DNA from: Chloromonas sp. AAM2
Lineage: Eukaryota; Chlorophyta; Chlorophyceae; Chlamydomonadales; Chlamydomonadaceae
Length of the DNA stretch: 64,000 nt
Assembly: GCA_004335635.1 (NCBI GenBank)
Contig: QAXH01006164.1
Location: forward strand, 24,808 to 88,807
Direction: 5' to 3'
Positions within the stretch are counted from its first letter, which is position 1, and every line of letters begins with the position of its first letter. The position numbers and the translations under genes are program-made. Below are positions 24,714 through 37,000 of the stretch, piece by piece. The notes beneath the pieces are model-generated. The model had not been told where the DNA came from, ran no database searches, and saw only the letters and a list, made by a program, of their open reading frames with translations.

Positions 24714-25277
24714 TTTCTTTTCGTTCCTCCAAGTTGTGGCCCTTTTGCGTACGATCTGACATCATATGAGGCGGGAACCTTGGACGCGCACGTCACACCG
24801 TTTTCACGAACCCATCAAAGACGTGGTTTCACTCAAGTGACCCTACCCTGTCTTGATGCTTGCCCTCCTAGAAGTGACAATCAGCCTATGGCACTCACAG
24901 GCTCTCCCACTGCTGGACAAGCCCAAGCCTGCCAACCTCCGCATGGTCATCATGTCTGCCTGGTCATCATGTCGGTGACTGGATAAGAAACAAGGGGAGC
25001 AAAGCATCATAAGCAGCACGCATTATCACAGTGACCTGCCAAACCCTGCCAATTTACAGCATCCTTGGTCCAAGCCTCTCGCAACCCGCAGTGATGATAT
25101 CAGCGCTCCGCCCAGCATGCAACGTCTCAAGGCCTGCCAACTCCTTACGGTTCTCTGAGCTACGGCAGCAATCACTAACACTTCCTGAAAGGAATTAAGC
25201 TCAAGCGAACGTATCTGTTTGGTCTGCCGCACTGCGAGCTGTGGACTGCAGCATGGGAAAGATTGTGTTGAATGTGC
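24714..25277. promoter_or_regulatory. Intergenic: IVD upstream region and RPN2 3' region
   Basis: 564 bases between the isovaleryl-CoA dehydrogenase start and the ribophorin stop, both genes on the minus strand. TTACA at 25054-25058 reads TGTAA on the minus strand about 220 nt beyond the ribophorin stop, a likely poly(A) signal. No TATA box is clear. Confidence 0.45.
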
Positions 25278-27984
25278 TCAGTCCTTCTTGCTGCTGCTAA
25301 TAAACCGCGCGGTTGCGAGTCCTGACAGGGCTTTGTGTCCTGACAGCGCCAGCAGCAGCCCCAGCCCCAGCACCACTGGCAGGGTCTCGGCCAGGTTCCA
25401 CTGGGTCCAGAACAGCAGGTAGACAACCAGCACAGCCGCCAGCAGCAGGTGGAAGACGGCCGCAGCAACGCTCGTCATGCCATCCTTGGGCCAGTCCTGT
25501 CAAGGCAAACAGCATAGAAGTTGGTTCACCGCAGGCTGGCTACATTGATTAATCCAGTACATGCCAACCACCTACCAATCACTGCAAAGTGTTCCTATCC
25601 AGTGCATCATCTATCTTCATGTGTTATAAGCCATGGAAAGCTGCTGATGGCCTGGGTCGCCTGTGGGCTAGGCTCTCCTGACAGCATGCCTCATTGTTCG
25701 CATGTAGTTTTGCAACCAGTGCGAATCAGGTTTGCTGAGGAAGATGTGATACCGATGAAGGCGCTTTCAAAATCACAATCATCAAGGTCAGCCCATAAGC
25801 TGTGACTGCCCCCTGCAGACTAGCCCCACCCCACAGCATTGTCCCTGCGTTGCCACACTGACATCAGTGCAAGGCTGCAACTTGAGGCGGTCACATGTGT
25901 GCTATGCAACACGCAGAAAGCATGCTACATAGCACCCCTCGTTAAGCGTACCTTGAAGTTGATCCCAATGCTTAGCATGATGTACGCCAGAGCGCCCACC
26001 AGCGGCACAAAGGCCAGGCCAGTAAACGCCAGTGACACGGCGGCCGGTGGGCGCTTGTCCGCTGGCCGCTGCGACCGACCAATCACCAACATGACAAGCA
26101 ACGCCAGTGTGAATGCTAGTGACCTTCGTCATGTAGCGCCACACAGCAATGTGGTATCATCAAGGCTGCAAGCAACAAGGCTGTGAGCAACATGCATCCG
26201 TGTGGAAATTGTTTGACAGAACCATGTCTGGATGGGATGCGTCGAATGTGATCAAAGACGGCGTTGATGCTGCTGGAACTTTCACTCAGAGATGGATGGA
26301 GCCAATACTGAATGAGCCATCAAGCCACAGTGTTGATTCAAAAAAGGCAGGCCAAGCATGCATGTGTCCACCATATCTCTAATCCACCTCGATCGGATGC
26401 CCATTCTGCGCTTGTCCCACCGAATTCCCTCTTTCCTGCTGCCCGTCCCACATTGCCCACTCACAAAGATGTGTTGGATGACTGGCCGCTGGTTCGTGAC
26501 GGGCTGCAGGGAGGCGCTGCGTGGCGGTGCGCTGCCCGTGCCCTCTGATGGGTCCGCCACCAGCTCCACCTCGCCCAGCATCCAGGACACGGGGGCGCCC
26601 ACGGACACGTCACCCACCAACAGGCTCACTAGGTACTCACCGCCCTGCAGGCATCCGCACAGTCAGAACATCAGTCACCACCATGCAGACGATGCACACA
26701 CCGTCGGAAGGACAAGTAGCACACAGACAACATACACACAGTCAGACCACCGAGTACACAACATTCTTGCATGTCATATGTTGCATCATCACACTAGAGT
26801 GGCTCAAGGTGCAACGTTTGGCACCGCATCGGTTTGCATGCTGCACTGCTGGCAGCATGCCGACCGACCAAGGTCTGCAATGGGCCTTACCTGATCGCAT
26901 GGCAATCATATATGCAGTCCCTCAGAGGCTTGCCAGGACAATCACTATGGAGGGGTTACAAATCGTCGCCCAGCCACGTGCACAAAAAACCAGAAGTGCC
27001 ATGCAGTGGCGCCTGCCTTCCCAGCCTGGCCATTTCCCAGCCAAACCAGGACGTGCCCAGTTCCAAGCCGCACCTGGTTGCCAATCTGGTTAGCAATGAT
27101 GGAGACAGGGGCTGTGATGAGGAATCCTCCATCCTTCTTGGCTGGCTTGCCAACCGCATAGGCAGCTGCTGCACTGCCTGCCCGCTGGATCGCCAGGAAC
27201 ACCTGCTGAGGCTTGAACTCCGCGCCATCTGAGGTGACCTTGAAGGACACCTGAAGGGCACAGCACACGCAAGTCTTTGCTGAGTGCGCATGCATTGACT
27301 GTTGCATGTGACTTCAGAAGCACGTCCAGATCCAGGCCATTGTCAAGCATCAATACGACAACAAAGTTGCGCGTGGAGTTTGCGTGATGTTCTGGCAACA
27401 GTGTGTGACGGCCAAAGCATGGAAGCCGACAATGTGGTCATGCCGCAGCAGGGTTGTACCTGCCTTGGCACACATTGCTATGACTACTGCCTCCATGCTG
27501 AGATACAGCACGCCACATGCACCCGCAAATGTTTCGAGCTGATCTAATGTGTTTGAACAAGCAAGAGATGTGCATGCCATAACATGCATCCAGTGCATTG
27601 ATGACACACCTCAATTGTCTGCTTGCTCGTTATCTGAGGAGAAGACAGAAGCTTCGTGGGATGAACTCCTTTGCTGCTGATCAGCTTATCGCCAGCTGAT
27701 GACAAAATGTTCAGTTGAACAGTGCCAAGGTCGATAGACCTGCGTCATCACATACACAGCAGGTGCCTGTGATTCAGATGAACCATTGCTTAAGAAGCTG
27801 AACTGCTGTGCAAGCTCCTACCGTGCCACGTCTTGTGCGCAAACCTGCATGCATGGGGATGGGCACGGGTGAGACTTCCGGAGTTGATGAAAATCAGGGC
27901 TATCTGTAATGATCGAGCTAGCACCTGGTAAACCGTTGCCAACAACGTCAGTGCGAGGATTGCGCCCTTCCTCGGTAGTGCCAT
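25278..27984 (-). CDS. RPN2: Ribophorin II / SWP1-type oligosaccharyltransferase subunit
   Basis: Subunit of the ER oligosaccharyltransferase that N-glycosylates nascent proteins (known). Six exons on the minus strand: 27984-27845, 27739-27610, 27250-27074, 26644-26465, 26068-25952, 25496-25278; about 320 aa. The N-terminus MALPRKGAILALTLLATVYQ is a signal peptide with a likely cleavage after VLA. The lumenal part has VSFKVTSDGAEFKPQQVFLA and GGEYLVSLLVGD; then RPVIQHIF and RPADKRPP lead to three membrane segments (FTGLAFVPLVGALAYIML; AAAVFHLLLAAVLVVYLLFW; LPVVLGLGLLLALSG), the classic C-terminal ribophorin II domain. The protein lacks the large N-terminal lumenal region of plant and animal RPN2, so it resembles yeast Swp1. 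The exon 1 donor (phase 2, after HAC) is the least certain junction; another small exon could exist there. Confidence 0.86.
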
Positions 27985-28511
27985 TGCACGACACGCCTGT
28001 CTAGTCCTCGTGAGAACAAGGTCCAGATCAGATCAGGACGTGACGTTACAATCAGCTAGATGCGGACATAGGTTGCCCGAGCGCGTATCGCTCTGCATGA
28101 CAGGCTGTGCATCGCGTTCAACGCTTGACGCCCATCCATTTCCCGCCCGTTTCTAACTGCCCATTTGAGCGCCTTCGCTTCTGGCACTCACTGTCATGCT
28201 GAGGGCAAAAGAAGGACCCAGTGCAAGTGCATCCACATGGGACTGTCTTCAGCTGCCTGTCATGTCTTAGGGCGCACCTGCTGTGTTGCACGGGCTGACA
28301 TCAGGCCGATCATCAAAGTACCACCTTCGGCACCTTGGTAACTTGCTATCTGCCTAGCAGCTCTGCATAATCGCCTCTAATGGAGGTCTTTGTTGGTGTG
28401 TCTCAGGGTTTCAACACGTACGTCGTTCATGTGCTGTGAACCATATCTAACAAGGCTTGTGCAGAAAGCGCTCACCACTTGGGCCCGGTGATAAAAATAA
28501 ACAAACAACAA
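27985..28511. other. RPN2 upstream region
   Basis: About 530 bases ahead of the ribophorin start, up to the hAT-like element. No gene or clear promoter motif recognised. Confidence 0.45.
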
Positions 28512-29136
28512 CAGGAGGCATGCGGTGTAATAATTTCAGACACACAACTGGATTTTTGCCAGAAGGGGGTGCAGGGTACCCCCCACATCCTAAAACGCCA
28601 ACCATAGGTCAGAATTACACTTTGAGTATGCCAATGTGCTCAGTTTCGTCCGAGCTTTCCAATCCACTATACGAAACAAAATTTGCCCATGTTTGGGTTT
28701 GTCCTCACGGTCACAGTCCCTGTTAGTGCCTCACTTGGCACCTGGATCTCTTACCGCAAAAGTGTACGTCAACCTGTGTACCGCAAGATCGCGCGCATGC
28801 GTCATAGCCGCCCCCGGACGGTTCCTACGGTTTTTCTTTGCATGTTGGGTGCACTTGCTGGGGGAGTATGCCAATGTGTTGCTTTCAACGAGCCCGTCAG
28901 GATGGCATGCTCACATTACGAACTGGACATACGGATGGCCTTCAAAACGATTTTCCCAGAAGCCTCAAATTTCCATTCTGGCCCCCGACCCCTTACCCCA
29001 CCCCCCTTTGCCGGACCATCTCAGTATGGCCCCAGATTTTGAATGTAAGCCCCTTGGAGGGTACCTAAGCCATTGCCGTGAAGAAAGTGGGTCACTCCCA
29101 TTGTGTGTCGAAAGTTAGGCTTTCGCATGCCTCCTG
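28512..29136. mobile_element. Non-autonomous hAT-like DNA transposon
   Basis: 625-bp element bounded by inverted termini CAGGAGGCATGCG (28512-28524 and, reversed, 29124-29136). The similarity continues imperfectly inward (a GACACACAA block and TGG on both sides). It is flanked by an 8-bp direct repeat AACAACAA (28504-28511 and 29137-29144). An 8-bp duplication and termini starting CAGG are hallmarks of the hAT superfamily. A 160-codon frame inside shows no transposase domain, so this looks like a MITE or internal-deletion derivative. Confidence 0.82.
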
Positions 29137-29506
29137 AACAACAAACTTCTTTTTTTGCGGTTGATCGGCTACTCAAGAAGGCAGTGCACACGGGCTGACG
29201 CACTACACACGATTATCAAAACCAATGTAAAAGTGATCAAAAGGCTATACTTTTCTACCTTTGACTGCGAGGGACGTGCTGGTGAGGACGGCAGCTGTCA
29301 ATTTGTAATGAATGGTTTGGTCTTGCCGCACAGACTGCCCTTCAGGCCAGGAAGTAGGAAGCAACGAGGTACAGTTCCTCTGCTCATCACATCAGCCACC
29401 TGCAGCAGCCTGACAAGCATCCAGCAAAACCCACACTTCTAGTGGATCAAGTGTATTACGCGCAATCAGCTTGCAACACGAACTCAAAGCTCCAGAACAG
29501 GACAGG

Positions 29507-29749
29507 ATGACACCTTCCCCGTCCACCCCCACCTCGAGAAGGAAGCGGACCACCGAAGAAGCACCACTGGACAAGGTCCAGGCACCGCCTCCACTACTTC
29601 CTCCTCCGTCCCCGCCGGACACAGAGGCAGAGCAACCAAGAAGAGAGAGTTGGAAACAGGCTGTGGGACGTCTCCGGGCGCAGCACACGAGTTTGCTAAA
29701 GGGAGTGAAGCAACTGGAACATGGTGGCGACTTACATTACCGACTCTGA
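29507..29749 (+). CDS. Small Pro/Arg-rich open frame, doubtful
   Basis: 80 codons from ATG, starting MTPSPSTPTSRRKRTTEEAP, with a PPPLLPPPSPP run and a basic helix-like tail (SWKQAVGRLRAQHTSLLKG). It lies between repeat copies, and I recognise no family. It may be a lone exon of a transposon-related gene or chance. Confidence 0.2.
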   Translation: MTPSPSTPTSRRKRTTEEAPLDKVQAPPPLLPPPSPPDTEAEQPRRESWKQAVGRLRAQHTSLLKGVKQLEHGGDLHYRL

Positions 29750-29934
29750 AACCACACATCCGCACTACAGACATGATCCATCACGGTAACCATCCTCAGA
29801 CTGGTGCCAATCTGACAACTTATGACAGATTATAATTCATGCCTCTTAGGGCAAGTCGTGAGGTTGCTTGCCCCCAAAAGTGTCACTGTGCCGTTTACCA
29901 ACACCACACACGCCAGACTGAGGTAGAACAACAT

Positions 29935-30060
29935 ACACACACACACACAACACACACACCCAGAGTACACGCCCTCTTGAGTTTCCACTTCAAAGCACAC
30001 ACAGTGCAACTGGATACCTGACAGGAATTGTCTCAGAACTGGCAAACATCTTTTTTTGCC
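29935..30060 (+). repeat. R1 copy with CA tract
   Basis: CA/AC tract at about 29935-29960, then the R1 core in the form TTGTCTCAGAACTGGCAAAC (30028-30047) and a T-rich tail. The arrangement (CA tract, then core, then pyrimidine tail) repeats that of other R1 copies. Confidence 0.8.
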
Positions 30061-31017
30061 AGTTGCATTGTGTCTACCTGCCTTCTCCGAAAAGAGTATG
30101 CGTTTCGAGTGAATCCCTTCATGTGCCTCTCGCCTGGCATTGGTCTCTGCGTGGCTGATCCTGCAAAGGCTTTCTCACTCTCTTTACAATGTTAGATGAC
30201 AGAAACACATGGCCAGTCTGGCAGGTTAAGGAAGCACCAATGAGCGCTTGTCAAAATGTTGAAGCGCTGGACAGATAAAATGAGCAATCAAGTGCTAAAC
30301 ACGCAGTCAGCCAGACGTTCAATGCGCGTCTGACAAATCATGGCGCGCATCAAGAAACGATCACCTCAATGCTTGACTTTGCGTTGGTCCAATTGTGGTT
30401 ACTCTTGAGCTTGTTCCGATCACATGAGCGAGTAAGTTTGACACACCGCCTGGCATACAGGTGATGCCGCGCATGTGCAGCACTAGCGAGTCACACAAGT
30501 GCACTCAAATAACGTGTGTAGAGCCAGCGGGAACACAACGCCATGCTGGCTGAAACAGGAAGTCCAAGGTGTGCTGGCAGAACAGAAGCTTGATGCCGTT
30601 GCATCAAGACTGCCAAAGGCTCAAAGAAGTAAGCAGCTCTGAAGAAGATACTAGGTCGATTGGAAACAGGGATTGTCACTGTAAATCAGGTCAAGCCGCA
30701 CCCCAACTTTTTCCCAAGCCAGGAAAACGTTGGTGTCAGACATGCCAGCCATTTCCAGTCGGCAGTGAGAGAAGTATGCCTTGCATGCTGCCGCCAAGGA
30801 ACAAACATGCTGGCAAGTCTGCCAGTGGCCGATGCAATCACTCCAGGGCCCTGCTTAGCACGTCAGGGGTAGCACTTCCCCACTCCCCCCAAGGCAGACC
30901 CAAGCACACCACACACAAGGCAGAGAAGCCTGATGTGTCAAGCATAGGTCTCAAGCCAGCCAGAGACTTGCTGCGAGAAACGAACTCAACTGCAGTCATT
31001 TCACAGCACCTGCACCC

Positions 31018-34000
31018 TCAAGCGCTCATTTGCATGCTTGATAGTGTGCTGGGGCTTCGCGACACACTGCGGCTGCCGGGGAGTGACGTCAGCCCGGTGA
31101 TCTTCTTCTTGCCCCCGCAGAACGCCTGCGTGCAGCAGAACAAGGCAGACGTCAGCCGAGGGGCATGGACTGCTTACAGACAATCCACAAACCAGCGGAC
31201 AACAACAAATCCAGCGGTCAGTAGCATAAGAGTGAGCCCCTCACATCGATACATGTGCAATGCCAGATAAATACCGCAACACCACGTCTACAACCTCCAT
31301 GCCCTGGCTTGGTACCCTCCCTTTGTGTGAGCCATGTGCGTACTATAGTAGCAGGATTATGGAAGCAGGTTTGCAGGGCAGGTACGGTTCAAGCTTGATG
31401 TTACCGCAAGAGGAAGCTGGTGGAGGTCGTTGCTCGTACCTTGAAGAGTTTCTTGAACCGGCCCACGTCATACTCAGTGTCTGCGCATATCAGCTCCTGC
31501 AGCGCGGCCACCTTGAGGTCCTGCTTCTGCTTGAACCAGGGCGCGGCGTCAGTGGCCAACTCCATCACGGCAGACTCAAGCCAAGAGGAAAACCTGAGCA
31601 AGCACCGAAACCAGCAGCACAGTGTGAGCTTTGTGCACTGGATCGGTTTGTGAGAATAACGCCCATTGAGGAATACGCTTGCAGAACTCTTCAAAGCACT
31701 GCCACCAAAGCTAGCAACACCCAGAAATGCTTGATTTTTTGCGTGCCCATGCACAGCTCCTGTGCCGAACCTAGAAAACATGTGCAGCTTCAGGGCTAAG
31801 AGCAAGCTGACCGAAACTCAGAGGGCAGTCCGGCAGGATACCCAGATAGGGAAATAGGGATTCAAAGCTGTCGCTCTGGCAGTGCACTGTTCGTTGCTCA
31901 CATCTGCAGTGTGCCATCTTACACATGGGCTCTATTGAGACGCCCAAATATTGACATGTGAATCCTCTGATGCATGCACAGTCACACACACCTTCCAGTG
32001 CCGATGGCGTGCCATATCTGGTGCATGGTGACGGCCAGCAGCTGCACAAGATCCGGCGGCATCTCTCCCGAAGCTGCCATGAGCATGGCCAGCATGACCT
32101 GTGCTCCTGCACCCGCCTCCAGCATGCGCCCCAGAGCCGCCAACCCCTCCGGCTGCGGGGCGCCGGCGGGCGGGCTGTCAGNNNNNNNNNNNNNNNNNNN
32201 NNNNNNNNNNNNNNNNNNNNNNNNNNNNNNNNNNNNNNNNNNNNNNNNNNNNNNNNNNNNNNNNNNNNNNNNNNNNNNNNNNNNNNNNNNNNNNNNNNNN
32301 NNNNNNNNNNNNNNNNNNNNNNNNNNNNNNNNNNGCACTTTTGGGAGGCAGGTGAGTGCAGTGCTGCACAGGCCAATTGTGGGAAGGGCCAGATCAGGAT
32401 CTGATGTCAGCACTGCCTGCTCGCAGCTGTGAACGATGGCTGCTTGGGTGACGCCTAGCAGTGTGCTTGCCAGGCCTGCTGCACTAGGATCGGCGCTTTG
32501 TGCGTACCCTGGGTTGCTCACACCCCGTTCCCCACCACACGCTGCATGGGCAGTGAGGGAGGTGACTAGGAGGGACAGGGCCTTGGGCAGAACGAGGACA
32601 CGAGGGGGTAAGGAGGCGAGGAGCTGCACAACTAGAGCGAGGACGTCGGGACGCATGTGAGGCGGGAGGTTGCGGAGAGCGCAGGTGAAGAGCACACAGG
32701 CGGGGCCCATGACGGCATGCAAGGCCTGCAGCTGCGGAAGACACGGCTGTAAGATGCCCCAGACTGCTCGGACTAGCGCAAGCACCTGTTCGCTGCATGC
32801 GCTGAGCAATTCGAGCTGTTGAGCAGGTGGTTGTTGAGCATTGCTGGTGAAACTCGAGGTACGACTCATCTCGCTTTCCGTTCGTGAGGAACGCTCGCTG
32901 TTATTCGTAGGCAGCCCGGATGAATACCCTGCCCCCCCACCCCCACCATACTCCCTATCATGCCCACTATTCTGCGGAGAATCCGACACGCTGTTTGCAG
33001 TTGATTGGAGGCACATGACATCCTTGAGCTTCGTGCTGGCGGTGGCGTTTTCCGTGACCATGTGTAGCACATCCAGGCACACCCCTGCTTGCGCTGCATA
33101 GGCGGTAGCCCGTGCAAACTCTGTCTGTGATGCCGCGTCCAGCTGCACAGGCGGCTGCTGTTGCTGCTGTTCTGCAGGCGTGTAAGTGTTAGCTGAGGCA
33201 CCTGCAAGCATCTGCAAGGCCATGGGGGCACATGCCACTAGGCCTGCTAGGGCCTGGCCCAGTTCCTGCAGCTTGGGCTCCGTGAGATGCATCAGTAGAT
33301 TGCTGCCGAAGGGAAGGCTGCTGGAGGTGGGCTGCATGGCCAGGCGGCAAAGGGAAGCTAAAAGCAACTCCTCAGTTGGAAGGTCGTTCCCAGAGCCTGC
33401 AGGATGGACCACCCCAGTGCACAAACATGAGCATCAGTGCGTGCATAGACTAGGTTTACATGATGTGACCAATCCCCCAAGTCCAAGCCAGTCATTAGAT
33501 GCTAGCCCCTCCATCCTTGTGCCCGTTGCCAGTCCTTGCATGCTGCCTGTGCTATTTGCTTGTCTGACTGCTTTGCTTATGTGGAAACGTAAGCATGAAG
33601 GGATACGCATCATCTGCCGTACTGCGCCTAACTTGTCTGCGTTTTGGAAACAGGCTTTTTAGTACTTTTGCGTTCTTAACTTTTGCGTCTTGGGCGCCAA
33701 AACTGGTTTGTTGTGCGTTCTCTATGACATTCGGCCTGTTCAATTTGCGAAGGCCGTCAACCTGTTGCACCACACACCAGAGCCACCATGCACGCGCGCA
33801 CTGCATCTGACATTCATCATGACTCCTACACCATGTCACTCCTGTACCAAAGTCACAGATCCATTGTACCAATAGTTAGAAAGGAACACCATGAGCATTG
33901 TATGCCTCCGGATCTTAGGAGCAATAGCCGCTGGACGCTCAGGCACAGTCATGATTGTGCGCCTAACTCAATTGCGTCTGAGGTGGCCCAAACGTGAAAA

Positions 34001-37000
34001 GATTGATGCGTGGCGTTTCGGGCGGTTTTTGCTACGTAACTAGTCTGCGTCTGCCAAAACTCAACGCAAAGTGGTTAGTTAGCTATCCCAGTGTGGCTGC
34101 TACTTGCCAGCCTGTTGCATGCTGCCTGCAGTATGCGCCTTCGCACATGCTCCACCATTCTCCGAGTCTGTAGCGCCTCCTTGCAGCCCCTACACACACT
34201 GTGCTGCAAACTCCCACTGAGCGCTTCCCGGGGGCTCCTTTGTCAGCCCCATCCAATAGTGGTTCAAAATACCCTAGGTTGAACAACTGCTAATGCTCGC
34301 AATCACCCCTGCTTGCCCCCGCACCTATGCGCCTCTGCACGCCTCCTGCCATGCTGTACATCTGCAGCACCCCCTCCACCCAGCTCTGGTGCGAGGCCAG
34401 GATCTGCGAGGCGAGCGCCGAGTGCTGACACAGCCGGTAGACTGTGGTGGCGGCGTTGCGGGCTAGCTTGTCATTGGTTGACTTGAGTGCCACGCAGAGC
34501 GCAGAGAGCACGCCACGCAGCGACTCGGGTTGGTCCAGGAACCACCCTGCCAGGCCCCCGAGAAGCGTCAGGGCGGTGCCTAGCAGCTTGGGGCTGAATG
34601 ACGTGTCTGCATCAGCAGCAGACGCGGCAGACAGTGATCGAATCCATCAGGCATAAACAAGCTTTACAATGTGCGCGTTGGTTGTGGTGTTGCCAATGCA
34701 GGCCCCTACCCCTTCTGGTGTGTGCAACTCTTTCCTGTGGCCACAAACTCTGAATCCTGAACAAAAACACCGCCTGTGTGAGTTGACTGAAACGGCACGA
34801 CGATGAACCAAACATGGCATGCGTGAGACAACAGCAGGTGTTCCCTGCCCAGCATGCAGTGTACCCTTTCCAATGCTTGCCTTTGTGCTGCTGTTCAAGC
34901 CTGTCACCAATGTGATGCATGTGAGCCTGCCTCATGGACCCCATGGAGCAGCATGCACTAGCTGCCTCCGTAGACTGTAGGTCTCTGTGCATATGCAGTA
35001 AGGTAGTTGCATCACAATAAGACGCCGAGCTTGGCCTTGGTGCCTGCCTTTGTGCAACACGTCATCCTGCCTGGTGATCCTGCCTAGGCACCTTGCAAGT
35101 CATGCCCACCCTTGTGCCTCACCTTGCGCCTGGATCAAGCATGCCACGCACACGTCCACCAGCATCTGCACTGCGGCTGTGTGCGCCACCTCCCGCCGCT
35201 TGCCCTGCCCCGACTGGCCCAGCACCACGTTGGCGGCGTACAGCGTGCACTCCAGGGAGGTCCAGAGCTGGGCCGAGGGCCCTGCGGAGGGGTCCTGGGA
35301 GAAGGCAGCCCATGCGCTCTGCACCAGGGCGGCGATGTACTGGGACATGCTGCTGGCACCCACCAGGCTGGTGATGTCGCGGATGGCGCTGGCTAGCTCA
35401 CGCCGCACCTGCGTGGCACCGGGCATGCATGCAAGGCTGAGTCAGTCTAACTTGCTGCTGTCCACTCAGCACTGTGTGTTGGCTGGCATACGGCTCTGTG
35501 CACACACCACTCGTGCTGTCACCCACACCCAGTGCCACCTGGAGATGTGCCATTTCTTGGCCCTCATTGCTATGCTATCATGCACGCACCACCAGCCTGG
35601 CGACCAAGATACACGCAAGCTATTCTGTGCATGGATACAGTACAGTACAGTACACACACGCGTGCACACAAACACACGCGCGCGCCCCCCCCCAACCCGC
35701 CCCCCAACACACGCGCACGTAGTGCATGCCGCCCATGTTGCCATGCAAACCTGTGCTGCCTTGCATGCACGCACACTGCCCTATGCATGCTCCTCACGCT
35801 GTCTCACATGCACGCTGCCTCCAGGCATTGCGCGTACCATGCGCACATCCTCTGGCAGGTCCCGTGCATCCGCTGTGGCGCCCTGTGTGCAGCCGGGGTC
35901 CAGCTGTGTCCTTAGCACCAGCCCCGATGTGAGGTGCTGCAGCAGGTGCGTGTGGCTGTTGATGGCGGACTGGCGCGAGGAGGTGGGCAGGCCTTGCAAG
36001 GTGGTGATGTAGGTGTCTTGCCAGAATTCCAAGGCTGTCAGGGCAACCTGCAAAGCCATAAGCAGAGTGCATACATGTCATGTGTTTGCAGCCAAATTGC
36101 AGGAACGTAAGGAGCGATACAGTAGCCAGGCAACAACTTTGGCACTGCTCAACAATGGTATGCATGTGTGCAAGTGCAACTCATGGCACATGTAGTGATG
36201 ACACGCATGTGGTGTGACGTGTGCATGCAGCTTATGGTGAGTGTGATGATGGCATGCAAGATGCAAGAAGTGATGATGGCATACAGGTCACAAGCATGCT
36301 GTCATGTATTCTCCTGGATTGATGACAGTGAATTATGGTTGGACGTGACCACCCATGGTCATGTGCTCATTCACAGGGTCAACATGCATTGGCCAAATTG
36401 CAAGGTTCCTTGCTCCTGCATTCCCCTTGTACCTGCCCTGGCTCATCCCTGCTCTCCCACTCACGTCATCATCACTTGATGTGAGCTGCCGCAGCAATTG
36501 CTCAGCTACACGCATGAAGTGTGATTTGAGTAGATTGTCCGCCCCAAGTGAGAATGGCAGCAGGGCCGCTGCCGCCGCACAAAGCACTGAACAAATCGAC
36601 TGCAAGACGTCATGCGAACTTGGCGTGTCTGCCGGAAGGGAAGCTATGGCATCCTGCCATGTTTGGACCAGGAGCACCAAGATGTCACTGCCTTGCATGG
36701 CCACATCTTTGGTCGCGATCAGCATGGATACTAGGGCTTCTGCTGCTGCTGGTGCTGTCTCACTTCGCAGCGCTGCCAGGCTGACATGCTGCACAATGCT
36801 GATTTGCTGGGGTAGAACGATAGGCAAGTTGCCTAATTCACACCAGCCGTGTATAAGCTGTAACCCAAGGTTGAGGTAAAGTTGCTGTGCCTGGGCTAGA
36901 TTAGGTTGCTCAACAGCCATGAAGGCTGCTTGAACCCACGGCTGTACATGTGCAGAAGCTGCAAGGGCTTCTGACACTGCAAGGCGCCTGTTGGGGTGTA

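Larger units (their letters stand above)
29137..31017. other. Intergenic with R1/R2 pieces
   Basis: Right of the hAT-like element: an R1 tail-like CAAACTTCTTTTTTT followed by R2 (29188-29245), then a Pro-rich small open frame (29507-29749), a CA tract and R1 copy (29935-30060), and about 900 bases with nothing recognised. A long plus-strand frame at 30569-31270 overlaps the 3' end of the transportin gene and has no domain. Confidence 0.5.

Noticed and set aside
28636..29118. 160-codon plus-strand frame
   Set aside because: It lies wholly inside the hAT-like element, shows no transposase or other domain, and overlaps other frames.
30569..31270. 233-codon plus-strand frame, one of the longest unspliced frames
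   Set aside because: Antisense to the last exon and 3' region of the transportin gene; no domain and no splice context.
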